DNA of 64,000 bases, from positions 3,100,001 through 3,164,000 of the forward strand of contig NZ_CP144914.1 in assembly GCF_008014775.2 (NCBI RefSeq), read 5' to 3'. The position numbers were made by a program, and so were the translations under genes. This DNA comes from Alkalicoccus halolimnae (GTDB lineage Bacteria; Bacillota; Bacilli; Bacillales; Salisediminibacteriaceae). The notes beneath the pieces were generated by a model. It saw only the letters and a list, made by a program, of their open reading frames with translations, had not been told where the DNA came from and searched no databases. Shown piece by piece: positions 25,870 through 34,479 of this stretch. Every line of letters begins with the position of its first letter. Position 1 is the first letter of the stretch.

Positions 25870-27681
25870 TCACGCTTCTTTTTGAAGTGGGAATTCCAGA
25901 CAGAAAACGGTTCCTGCCGGTGAAGTTTCCACTAAATATATCCTGCCTTTATGGTTATCCATAATTCGTTCGGCAATTGTCAATCCAAGGCCTGTACCCG
26001 AATCTTTCGACGTCGAAAAAGGCTCAAACATGACTTCCGCTTCTTCTTCAGGAATTCCCGGCCCGTTATCGAGGACGCGGATGCAGTAAAGGTCCTCTTT
26101 TATTTTGCCTTCGATCTTAATTTTCCCGCCTTCTTCCATTGCTTCCGCACTGTTACGAATTAAGTTGTGGAAAACCTGTTTCATCTGGCTGCTGTCGATA
26201 TACAGCTTCACTTTTTCCAATTCCATATCACAAGATATTTTATATACATCAAGCGTTTCCTTAATTAATGGGAAAATTTCGTCCATCACGTCCTGAAGAT
26301 ACCTTTCTTCAAAACGGGGCGCTCCTGGTTTGGACAGCATGAGCATTTCTTCGATAATGCCATTAATCCGTTCAATTTCTTTCAGCAGAAGCGAAAGATG
26401 AAATTTCTCTATTTCCTCTTCGGATAGAGACTGTTTCATTAAACTGAGGAATCCGTCAATAACAGCCAGTGGATTACGGATTTCGTGCGCTGCTCCGGCA
26501 GACAGTTCGCCGATCAGCGCCAGTTTTTCGGTCCGGCGGACTTTCTGCTCGAGACGCTCTGTTTCTGTAATATCAATAAAGTAAAATATTTTCCCTATTG
26601 CTTCCTGGCTCTCATTAACCAGCTCGGACCGCGAAGCAAGAAACGTACATTCCTCTTCCCCATCCGTATACCACACCTTTTCGTTTTGAAACATTTCTTC
26701 AGACGTGAGTACTTCCCAGAAGCGGTGACGCCCCTCTGCCTTCTTCTTCAGCTCCGGAAGCTCCTCGATCTTGAAATCCACCCCCATGACTTTACGTGCG
26801 GTCTGGTTCAGCTGTACGTCTCCCGTCCGCTCGTCCACTGTTACTATGCCAACCGGCAGCGAATCGAGAATCTGTTCCCGGTATCGTTTATCTGCTACCA
26901 GCATATCGAACGACCGTTTCAGCTGATAGGACATCTCATTGATCGAACGCGTTAACGGTTCGAGTTCCACCTGTTTCGTATTTTCTACAGACGCTCCATA
27001 ATTGCCGGCTGCAATGTGCTGCAGCTGGTCTTCCATTTTTTTAACCGGACGAGTAAATCCTGCACTTAACCGGTAGGAAAAAAGCAGGGCAAGCAGGAAA
27101 ACGACTGCTGTTACTATGAGAAGCAGATCCACTGCTTCGGAAATAATGGTATCAAAACGATCATTTTCGTTATATAATGTCATATTAACAGCCTGGCGTT
27201 CCGACTCGATGTTACTGCGCAGCTGCTCCAGTGCAGGGAAATAGTTATTCTCCAAATATTCAGCTGCACCTTCCGTCTCTCCTCCCTCAATTACACCTGC
27301 GAGGTTGTTTAATACAATAAAATCCAGCAGTTCCAATTCTCTTTCCAGTGCTTCGAGGGAGGAAGGAGGCGGTTCATAAACGTCTTCCATCGTTTCCCTT
27401 CCATCGATTCTCATTTCTTCGTATCTGGAAATAAACTCACAGCAGAAGTCGGTTTCCACTCCTACTTCTACATACTGCTCTTTCATATAAATCTGTGACT
27501 CCCAGTGGGAAAGCCACAGCAGTTCAGGAACATTTTCTGTTGTTATCGACTCGCTGACGTCACTCATTTCACCAAGAGAGCTGACGAAAAAAAACGAAAG
27601 ACTGCTGAGTACAGCAGTCAATAGCAGCAGCACAACTAATATTTTTGAACGAAGGCTCCATTTATTTTTTCCCGTGTTCAC
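25870..27681 (-). CDS. Membrane sensor histidine kinase (HAMP-PAS-HisKA-HATPase)
   Basis: The start is GTG 27679-27681, with GGAGGG upstream. The 603-residue product has a membrane helix (about 12-34), an extracytoplasmic segment (about 35-185, with adjacent Cys in DFCCEF), a second helix (about 186-208), HAMP (about 209-265), PAS (about 275-385), HisKA with the phospho-accepting His in AAHEIRNPLAVIDGF (about 400) and a HATPase_c domain with NLIRNSAEAM, DNGPGIPEEE and GTGLGLTIAERIM. This plan is that of KinB/KinD-like orphan kinases. No response regulator gene is adjacent. It sits between a BMP/Med-like gene (31 bases upstream) and pxpB (16 bases downstream). Confidence 0.92.
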   Translation of the reverse strand: MNTGKNKWSLRSKILVVLLLLTAVLSSLSFFFVSSLGEMSDVSESITTENVPELLWLSHWESQIYMKEQYVEVGVETDFCCEFISRYEEMRIDGRETMEDVYEPPPSSLEALERELELLDFIVLNNLAGVIEGGETEGAAEYLENNYFPALEQLRSNIESERQAVNMTLYNENDRFDTIISEAVDLLLIVTAVVFLLALLFSYRLSAGFTRPVKKMEDQLQHIAAGNYGASVENTKQVELEPLTRSINEMSYQLKRSFDMLVADKRYREQILDSLPVGIVTVDERTGDVQLNQTARKVMGVDFKIEELPELKKKAEGRHRFWEVLTSEEMFQNEKVWYTDGEEECTFLASRSELVNESQEAIGKIFYFIDITETERLEQKVRRTEKLALIGELSAGAAHEIRNPLAVIDGFLSLMKQSLSEEEIEKFHLSLLLKEIERINGIIEEMLMLSKPGAPRFEERYLQDVMDEIFPLIKETLDVYKISCDMELEKVKLYIDSSQMKQVFHNLIRNSAEAMEEGGKIKIEGKIKEDLYCIRVLDNGPGIPEEEAEVMFEPFSTSKDSGTGLGLTIAERIMDNHKGRIYLVETSPAGTVFCLEFPLQKEA

Positions 27682-27712
27682 TGGTTAACCCCCTCCATTC
27701 AAATTCCATTGG

Positions 27713-28702
27713 TCATTCCTGCAGCATATCTATTTTTTCGTTTACTCTGTATAGTTCCTCTTCCGTAAACATCGGACCGAAAGAACTGATCCCGTAAACG
27801 CTGTCTTCAAGCGTCAGCCTCTGCACATTCCCCGGCAGCCCGTCACCAGAAAGATAATCACTCATCATCCGCTCGTAAATGGCAGGAATATCAACGACCA
27901 CACTCGTGAGAACGCAGCCTTCTCCTAAATAAGCCTGATCCTCAATGAATCCGATAACGTAAAAATCCCTTTTTCTCGCTTGATCAATAACATACCGGTT
28001 AAACATGTTGCCACGTGAATAAATAACGTCTGCGCCTCCTTCCAGCAGAACATCCAGTGCCTCGAGAGCCTCTCCTTTATCATTTCTGCTATCTACCGTT
28101 TCATACATAATTTCGATATCTTCATAAAAATTTTCCAGCGTGCTTTTTATTTCGTCATAACCTTGCCAATCTCCTTCTTTACCCAGCACACCTATTTTTT
28201 TAGTCGTTGAAATTTCTGCACCGCTGATAAGTGCCCGGGTTTCCGCGTCGGTAATATCGAAAGTGTAGACCGTATGATTGGCATGCGCAGAGTCTCCGTG
28301 AAGGGTCACAAACTCAGTATCGGGATGCTGCGGGGCATATTTCTTGAAAACTTCCGAAAATTCTCCGCCGTGCCCTATTATAATATCCGCTGTATTATCC
28401 AGCTCTTTTTCTGTACGGAATTCCTTGAGCATGTCTGTCGTTAAGTTCGGATAAATTTCCACGTCGGCATCGAAATGCTCCTCCAAATGAATCTGGCTGT
28501 AAAAAGCATGGCTTCCCCAGCTCTGATCGTGTACGGAATCAGAAGTTAATATAACTGTTTCCGGGTTCTGTTCTGTTCTGTCTTTTTCAGCTTCGACAAA
28601 CATGTATTCGGAAAAATAGTAGAGAAGTCCAATAAGCAGTATAGCTCCGGCAAAGGCAATGGAAATGATGATTCTGCTTTGTTTCAGCTGCGGCTGCAAC
28701 AT
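27713..28702 (-). CDS. Membrane-anchored BMP-family (Med-like) substrate-binding protein
   Basis: The 329-residue product has one N-terminal membrane helix (about 10-31) and no lipobox cysteine, so it is an uncleaved anchored protein. The rest is a periplasmic-binding fold of the BMP family: VHDQSWGSHAFYSQIHLEE, IIIGHGGEFSEVF, IGVLGKEGDWQG, GADVIYSRGNMFNRYVIDQA and YVIGFIEDQAYLGEGCVLTSVVVD. BMP proteins usually bind nucleosides for ABC importers; the membrane-anchored B. subtilis relative Med promotes comK expression. No ABC transporter genes are here. As first gene of an operon with a sensor kinase and pxpBAC, it may be the ligand-binding partner of the kinase (inference). AAAGGTGGG precedes the ATG. 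Confidence 0.8.
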   Translation of the reverse strand: MLQPQLKQSRIIISIAFAGAILLIGLLYYFSEYMFVEAEKDRTEQNPETVILTSDSVHDQSWGSHAFYSQIHLEEHFDADVEIYPNLTTDMLKEFRTEKELDNTADIIIGHGGEFSEVFKKYAPQHPDTEFVTLHGDSAHANHTVYTFDITDAETRALISGAEISTTKKIGVLGKEGDWQGYDEIKSTLENFYEDIEIMYETVDSRNDKGEALEALDVLLEGGADVIYSRGNMFNRYVIDQARKRDFYVIGFIEDQAYLGEGCVLTSVVVDIPAIYERMMSDYLSGDGLPGNVQRLTLEDSVYGISSFGPMFTEEELYRVNEKIDMLQE

Positions 28703-28829
28703 AATCCCACCTTTCCGTTTTCAGCAAATTCCGACAGTATTCGAGTTTATCTCTCTTTATTCTACTTCAAAAGACACAGGAACGTCTATACTTCACCAAA
28801 AATCCTCTTAAAGCAGGAGTTGGAAGATC

Positions 28830-28900
28830 CCGCAGAGACCCAGCCTTCCCGGAAAGCTCCTTCTCGGCAGGCATGCCAAGTTGGGAGTTTCCTTTAATAG
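28830..28900 (+). repeat. R1-like right-core fragment
   Basis: CCTTCCCGGAAAGCTCCTTC-TCGGCAGGC matches the variant right core at about 56659-56686 (CCGTCCGGAAAGCTCCTCC-ACGGCAGG). It is upstream of the BMP-kinase-pxp operon and close to the promoter side of that operon. Confidence 0.4.
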
Positions 28901-28964
28901 CAATAGGAATAGCTAAATCAGTCAAAACAAAGCTGCACTAAACAGAACTTTTAAAATAGGCTGT

Positions 28965-29605
28965 CTTGAAAGTGAAATAGACAAGCGGTAAACGTGCGAT
29001 TTCGTTTCCATGGGGGCGCAGGGCCGGACTCAGCTAATCCCTTCCTCCCTGCGGTCGCGGGAGGGGGAGGGCTCGTCCTTGACCACCCCCGAGCCGCCCC
29101 ATGTCTGCTTACGGTAAAAAGACAGAGCAGGAACTGCCTTCTAAATAAAGAAGCCCCCTTCTGACCATCCTTCCGTCTGTAAAGAGGAAAAGTTCCATTC
29201 CTGTAGAAGGAAATTTTCATGCCTCATGGTGCAGCGATCCTGCATGAGGGTCTCTGTTAAAGCTCCGTGTTGTTATTGGAGGGCATGTGGCTTCCCTGGC
29301 CTCCGGGAGGATCTTTCTGCTTTCTTTTTCCGCAGGCGCCTTGAAAAATCGACTTGACACTGGTTTCTACCTTTGTACCTTCTTAATTCAACCAGTGTGC
29401 CTTCTGTACCGGAAAACCAAAACGAAACGGATACAAGCCCGTGGAAGAAGGAGATAGAAATATTTTTCAGAGACAAATCCCTTCCGAAAATCTCTTCCGC
29501 TGCAGTGCTGAAGCAGAGTTTTCTACATGTATCAACGACAAACTTTAATACAGCGAAGAGTAAAAAATTCACTTTTTATGCGCAAGAGCCGTAGATTTAA
29601 ACACA
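28965..29605 (-). repeat. R1 repeat, complete reversed copy
   Basis: Read in reverse, all parts of the element are in the standard order: left end GTTTAAATCTACGGCTCTTG, a TGTATTAAAGTTTGTCG block, CGCCTGCGGAAAAAGAAAG, CAGAAAGATCCTCCCGG, GAGCTTTAACAGAGACCCTC, the TGAGGCATGAAAATTTCC block, TTTTTACCGTAAGCAGACA, the ACGAGCCCTCCCCC hairpin and TGGAAACGAAATCG, ending at TTTCAAGACAGCC. The length is about 640 bp. It lies between the BMP operon promoter and the ppc terminator. No frame in it is kept in other copies. Confidence 0.85.
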
Positions 29606-29615
29606 GCTTAAAATA

Positions 29616-29646
29616 AAATCGGCCATGGCAGGGCCATGACCGATTT
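29616..29646 (-). terminator. Terminator after ppc
   Basis: AAATCGGCCATGGC / GCCATGACCGATTT hairpin with one mismatch, followed on the minus strand by TTTTATTTTAAG, about 50 bases past the ppc stop codon. Confidence 0.75.
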
Positions 29647-29693
29647 GAACCAAATTTATTCTTTTCTTATGAGAAAGCCGGCTGAAACGTTTA

Positions 29694-32456
29694 TCAACCA
29701 GTGTTTAACAGCCCGGCTGCCACTCCGCTGATAGTCAGCAGAACATCCGTCAGAATTTCTTCTGTATGCTCTTCCTCATCCGTTGCACGCAGTTTCTGAA
29801 TAAGGTCCACCTGCAGGAAGTTCATAGGATCCACATACGGGTTACGCAGGTGTACCGATCCTTGAATATTCGGAGAGAAATCAAGCAGCTTTTCGGAATT
29901 GGAGATTTCCAGAAGGATATTTTTTGTGCGGTCAAATTCTTCTGAAATGAGGCCGAATATTCGATTGCCGATTTCTTCATCTTCCACAAGGTTTACGTAT
30001 TCTTTTGCTGTTGTCAGATCAGCTTTCATAAGAGCCATCTGCAGATTATTAACCGTCGATCGGAAAAACGGCCAGTTCTCATACATATCTTTCAAGGTCT
30101 GGAGTTCTTTTTCCCCTTTTTCTGCAAAACTGGCAAGGCCTGTGCCGGAAGCATACCAGGCTGGTATCATCTGGCGGCACTGCGTCCAGGCAAATACCCA
30201 TGGAATAGCTCTCAGATCTTCAAACTTCTCGCTGTTTTTTCGGCTCATTGGACGCGAACCGATATTCAGTTCACGCAGCTCATTGAGCGGCGTCGTCTGT
30301 TTAAAGTAGGTAAGAAAATCCGGATCTCCGAATACCAGATCCTGATACTTTTTCAGAGAGTTGTCGGAGATTTCGTCGATCGCTTTTTCCCACTCAGGTT
30401 TCAAGCCGGTTACCTGTTCTTTTTCATGATGTACTTTCGACGTTGACTGTATGAGAGCAGAAGCTGCCTGCTCCAGATTTCGAAAGGCAATATCTCCAAG
30501 CATATAGCGGGAAGAAAGTACTTCCCCCTGTTCGGTAATTTTCACACCATCTCCGAGAGTTTCCGCCGGCTGGGATACAATGCTTCGATTGAGCGGACCG
30601 CCTCCGCGTCCGAGAGAACCTCCGCGTCCATGGAAGAACTTCAGGCGGATATCATATTCGCGTGCCATATTATGAATTTCCTGCTGGGCTTTAAACAGCT
30701 TCCAGTTCGCTGTAAGTGTCCCTCCGTCTTTGCTGCCGTCCGAATAACCAAGCATAATTTCCTGGTGATTGCCTCGGTTCGTAATGTGGCTTCGGTAAAG
30801 GTCCATATCAAATAGGGTTTTCATAATTTCGGGACCGGCAATCAGATCATCAACTGTTTCAAGAAGCGGAGCGACGTTTAAATTGCTTTCTACGGTGCCG
30901 TCGACGTGAACGCGGTAGATACCCGCTTCCTTCGCCAGGACAAGCACTTCAAGCAGGTCACTTGGTGACTGGGTCATGCTGATAAGATAAACTTCAATGG
31001 ACCGCTTCCCAAACTCCTCATGAGCGCTCTGAATCATTTTGAATACGTTGAAAATATCACGCGTTCCTTCTGAATAGTCTTCATTTAACAGCATAAGAGG
31101 GCGGGGATCTTTCAATACTTTATCAAGTACTGCCAGCTTATCCTTTTCTTCAAGAGAAGCGTAATCGTCCTCCAGGCCGACAACCTTCAGCATTTCTGCA
31201 ACTGCAGACTCATGTTCGCCGCTGTGATTCCGCACATCTAAGGTAGCTAAATGAAATCCAAAAAGCTGGACCTGACGGATCAGCTTATTCAATTTTTTCA
31301 GCTTTACATTTTCCAGCTGGTTTTTCTGCGCGCTTTCCTGAATAACGAGCAGATCCTGCAGAAGTTCCTCTGCATGGTCATAAGCATTTTTCGATTTGGC
31401 ATTAACCTGGCGCAGACGCTTCAGCATAACGGCGAATTTACGGCGGTATATTTCACTGTCAATCTGCCATTTTTCCCGGCCTGTTAAGTATTTCTTCTCT
31501 TCTTCCTCCACGTGCTTAATGAAGTCGTCAGATATATCCACACGTGTCGTCGACTGACTGAACCGCTTCATTAAATCTGTCAGTGCTTCATCATATTTTT
31601 TTACCGCAAGATCCCGCTGGAGTTTGAGCGTTTCCCATGTCACTTCCGGAGTAACAAACGGATTGCCGTCCCGGTCTCCGCCGATCCACGATCCGAAGTT
31701 CAGGAAGTTAGGAATTTTCCAGTTTTTATTTGGGAAATAATCATTCAACTGGTCTTCCAGCTCCTGATGCACGGCCGGAAGTACATCGAACAATGTCTGA
31801 TCAAAATAATAAAGCCCGTTTTTCACTTCATCAAGGACAGTCGGCTTCCGGTGACGGAGTTCGTCTGTCTGCCAGAGGACAGTCACTTCATTAGCAAGGC
31901 TCTCTTCCAGATTCCGGCGTTTTTTGTAAGGCTGGCCCGGCTGGTCGAGTTTCTGCAGAATCGTTGCGATCCGCTTCTGAATCTCAAGGACCGTCCGCTT
32001 CGTTGCTTCCGTCGGGTGAGCTGTCATAATTAACTCGATGGAAAGGTCGTTTACAATCTGCTGTATTTTTTCATCAGAATGATTATCTGATTTCAGCGCT
32101 AAAATAGCTTCCTGAATGGAGTGCTTCTGCACATCGCTGTCCCGCTCGAGCCGGTAAAACTGGGCACGGCGAATCCGGTGATTCTGTTCTGCAATATTAA
32201 TAAGGTGGAAGTAGATCGAGAAAGCTCGGATAACCTGCTGTCTCATCGGTGATTCCAGCTTGGAAATTTCCGATTTCAGGTGCGTATATTTGTCTTCATT
32301 GTAGTTTTCCCGCAGCCCTTTAGTGATCTCACGTATGTCTTCAACCTTGTTAAACAGTTCTTCGCCTCCATGCTTTTTAAGCACTTCACCGAGGATTGTC
32401 CCCAGCATTTTCACATCGTTTCTCAGCTGCGTATTTTGATCCTGTGTTTCTATCAT
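29694..32456 (-). CDS. ppc: Phosphoenolpyruvate carboxylase
   Basis: The 920-residue product is a full-length bacterial-type PEPC. It has the catalytic His in MTAHPTEATKRTV (H147), the GDRDGNPFVT loop, VRNHSGEH, the glycine-rich FHGRGGSLGRGGGP, the MLGYSDGSKDGG loop, SRPMSRKNSEKFEDLRAIPW, FAWTQCRQMIPAWYASG and a C-terminal NTG, the usual last residues. It fixes bicarbonate onto PEP to give oxaloacetate, feeding the TCA cycle; many bacilli use pyruvate carboxylase instead or as well. The N-terminal phosphorylatable serine of plant enzymes is absent. GGAGGG precedes the ATG. It is monocistronic. Confidence 0.96.
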   Translation of the reverse strand: MIETQDQNTQLRNDVKMLGTILGEVLKKHGGEELFNKVEDIREITKGLRENYNEDKYTHLKSEISKLESPMRQQVIRAFSIYFHLINIAEQNHRIRRAQFYRLERDSDVQKHSIQEAILALKSDNHSDEKIQQIVNDLSIELIMTAHPTEATKRTVLEIQKRIATILQKLDQPGQPYKKRRNLEESLANEVTVLWQTDELRHRKPTVLDEVKNGLYYFDQTLFDVLPAVHQELEDQLNDYFPNKNWKIPNFLNFGSWIGGDRDGNPFVTPEVTWETLKLQRDLAVKKYDEALTDLMKRFSQSTTRVDISDDFIKHVEEEEKKYLTGREKWQIDSEIYRRKFAVMLKRLRQVNAKSKNAYDHAEELLQDLLVIQESAQKNQLENVKLKKLNKLIRQVQLFGFHLATLDVRNHSGEHESAVAEMLKVVGLEDDYASLEEKDKLAVLDKVLKDPRPLMLLNEDYSEGTRDIFNVFKMIQSAHEEFGKRSIEVYLISMTQSPSDLLEVLVLAKEAGIYRVHVDGTVESNLNVAPLLETVDDLIAGPEIMKTLFDMDLYRSHITNRGNHQEIMLGYSDGSKDGGTLTANWKLFKAQQEIHNMAREYDIRLKFFHGRGGSLGRGGGPLNRSIVSQPAETLGDGVKITEQGEVLSSRYMLGDIAFRNLEQAASALIQSTSKVHHEKEQVTGLKPEWEKAIDEISDNSLKKYQDLVFGDPDFLTYFKQTTPLNELRELNIGSRPMSRKNSEKFEDLRAIPWVFAWTQCRQMIPAWYASGTGLASFAEKGEKELQTLKDMYENWPFFRSTVNNLQMALMKADLTTAKEYVNLVEDEEIGNRIFGLISEEFDRTKNILLEISNSEKLLDFSPNIQGSVHLRNPYVDPMNFLQVDLIQKLRATDEEEHTEEILTDVLLTISGVAAGLLNTG

Positions 32457-32524
32457 AAGAATCCCTCCTAGAAAACTTTAAATGAACCTGCGCCAAATGG
32501 CACAACCTTTATTAGGTTTGCAAA

Positions 32525-32564
32525 GTGGGACAGTTTATGTCCGCCATGACGTAAACTGTCCCAC
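32525..32564 (-). terminator. Hairpin upstream of ppc
   Basis: GTGGGACAGTTTA / TAAACTGTCCCAC stem with a 14-base loop. The T-run after it is weak on either strand. It may end transcription from the DUF3100 genes before ppc, or fold in the ppc leader. The GGGACAG arm resembles the ends of R2 and the hairpin at 34351. Confidence 0.45.
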
Positions 32565-32803
32565 CCTGGCCATACGTTTCTGCGGCGTTCGATAACCAAC
32601 ATAATAACAGAAAGTTTGTTTAATAATCAATTTTTTCTTACTATTTCCTTCTTTAAAGAGCTATTCCCAGAAAGGATAGGGAAAGCAGCGATCATCCCTT
32701 GAGATAACGATTTTCCGCTTATTAACGACTCTTCTTCCGCTTCAGCGAATTTGCAATACCTTCGTATTCTCTGAAGTTCGAACACCGGTGTTAATAAATC
32801 TAT

Positions 32804-32873
32804 TTCACAATAGAAGTTAATCCTGTAAAACCCGAATAAGATGCGCTCATGACAAATGTCTCTCATGAGCGCA
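32804..32873 (-). repeat. R4 short repeat, copy 2, with adjoining hairpin
   Basis: TAGAAGTTAATCCTGTAA-AACCCGAATAAG (to 32840) matches R4 copy 1 at 9797-9837. Directly after it lies an inverted repeat TGCGCTCATGA / TCATGAGCGCA (32842-32873) that is not part of the other copy. Confidence 0.5.
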
Positions 32874-32907
32874 TGCAGCCTCTTCTGTATCCTGTTGTGA
32901 ACCTACG

Positions 32908-33360
32908 CTAAATAATTCCCTGCATCCTTAAAACTACTTCTGCAATTAAAGCTGATCCGATAAAGGTTCCAAGCAGAACAAGGCTTGCGACGATAAGGGT
33001 TCTCCAGCCAAGGCGCGCAAAATCAGCCCAGGACCGGCCGATAGCGATGCCTGCATAAGCGAGAATGGGAGTCGTTAATGCCAGAAGTTCCACCTGGGCG
33101 GTCCATTCATTAATATAATCCGCTCCCGGAGTCCAGGGAGAAGAAACGATAATACCAATAATCGCAATGTATGCAACGCTCGGAAAATTGATCGGAATCC
33201 ATTCATTCAGCACAAAACCGGCAAGACAGATAAGTATCAGTACAATCATCCCCGGAAGCGCATCGAGGGGCATGATATCATAGCCGACCCAGTTTCCAGC
33301 AAGAGCGGAAATCCCAAAAATACTTAGCAGCAGTGACCATTCCTGTATATTTTTCAACAT
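32908..33360 (-). CDS. Small membrane protein, partner of the DUF3100 protein
   Basis: The 150-residue product has four to five hydrophobic segments (about 8-24, 33-53, 60-75, 90-108, 122-145) and no soluble domain. Its ATG follows the DUF3100 stop codon with no gap, and the ribosome site lies inside the end of that gene, so the two are translationally coupled. The pair looks like the two halves of one transporter. I do not recognise a substrate, and no catabolic gene sits beside it. Confidence 0.7.
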   Translation of the reverse strand: MLKNIQEWSLLLSIFGISALAGNWVGYDIMPLDALPGMIVLILICLAGFVLNEWIPINFPSVAYIAIIGIIVSSPWTPGADYINEWTAQVELLALTTPILAYAGIAIGRSWADFARLGWRTLIVASLVLLGTFIGSALIAEVVLRMQGII

Positions 33361-34158
33361 TTATTTCTTCGCCTCCCGTCTTCTTGCCATAACCGCATAA
33401 AGCTTTTCTGTCAGTGGCAGCCCGATAAAGATACTTAAATAGAGACCGGTCGACAGAGACAGCAGGTTGCTCGCCCCTGCAAAGGCGACGATCTGTTCTT
33501 CCATATCCGGAAAGGCACCGATCAGCGAGCCGCTTGCAGCAGCCATCATACTGCCGCTCCCTATTCCGGAGGCCATCGCAAAAGATAAAGGATGGAGTGG
33601 AGTCAGCGTCGCTAAGAACCCGGCAATCAGCCCCATAAATACAGCTCCAAACACCGTACCAAAAATATAAACAGCCATGACGCCGCGCCCTTCGGCAGAG
33701 TTTATTCCATATTTATCCATTATCAGCCCGACGTTCGGCTCCCTGGCTACCGAGTGTGTCATTCCTATCGCTTCCCTGCGCAGACCGAGCATGACAGCTA
33801 CCGGAAGTGCAAGAAAGATTGTCCCGAGGTTTCCCAGCTCCTGTAGAAGCAGCGCAGGACCTGCTGCAATAAGTTCAGGCAGAGACGGTCCGATGATGAC
33901 GCCAATTTTAGCCAGAAGCAGTGCCACCCCTAAAATAATCAAAGGTTCTGCATTTTTAGCCTGTTTTTCCGATACAAGAGGAGTAAAGAAAATAATTAAC
34001 CCGATTATAATCGCGTAAAGCATCGGCAGAAGCAGGACAACTCCCGGTCCTACGTTAAAACTGAACTGCCCGATAGAGTCTGCGAGAATAACAATACCAA
34101 ATACAATTACATGCAGTTTCCAGTCTTTCCACAATCCATAAGCTTTTTCCTGTGCCAT
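33361..34158 (-). CDS. DUF3100 family membrane protein
   Basis: The start is ATG 34156-34158 (MAQEKAYGLWKDWKL), eight bases after AAAGGG; a GTG three codons earlier is possible. The 265-residue product has about eight membrane segments and the long conserved central stretch of DUF3100 (LALPVAVMLGLRREAIG, THSVAREPNVGLIMDKYG, GRGVMAVYIFGTVFGAVFMG, FAMASGIGSGSMMAAASGSL). Family members are uncharacterised and usually occur with a second small membrane protein, as here. Transport of a small organic acid is plausible but unproven. Confidence 0.8.
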   Translation of the reverse strand: MAQEKAYGLWKDWKLHVIVFGIVILADSIGQFSFNVGPGVVLLLPMLYAIIIGLIIFFTPLVSEKQAKNAEPLIILGVALLLAKIGVIIGPSLPELIAAGPALLLQELGNLGTIFLALPVAVMLGLRREAIGMTHSVAREPNVGLIMDKYGINSAEGRGVMAVYIFGTVFGAVFMGLIAGFLATLTPLHPLSFAMASGIGSGSMMAAASGSLIGAFPDMEEQIVAFAGASNLLSLSTGLYLSIFIGLPLTEKLYAVMARRREAKK

Positions 34159-34350
34159 GTCTCCCACCCTTTCCCGGTTTACTATTGCCTGGATACTGGC
34201 AGCTTACTGCCATATATCAGGCCTCCATAAATTTAGTCTCTGTTAAAGCATTTAGTCACTGAAACTAATTAATTGTACAGAATTTTCAGATTAATAAGGG
34301 AAGACCTGTATCTTTTGGCTTTTCGTTTCCAAAAGTCTTTTTTATATAAA

Positions 34351-34385
34351 CAAGCTGTCCCAAAGTACTTTGGGACAGCTTGAAG
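34351..34385 (-). terminator. Terminator after putP (perfect palindrome)
   Basis: AAGCTGTCCCAAAGT and its exact complement form a 30-base perfect palindrome extended to CAAG/CTTG, followed on the minus strand by TGTTTATATAAAAAAG. It is about 95 bases after the putP stop codon. The rest of the 34159-34479 gap shows no gene. Confidence 0.65.
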
Positions 34386-34479
34386 AAAAGAAAAAAGAGG
34401 AGAGGAGCCATTTATACAGCACCTGCATGGGAGCATCCTCCTCCGGCAGCGCAAAATGCTTGCGCCTGCCGTATTTTTA

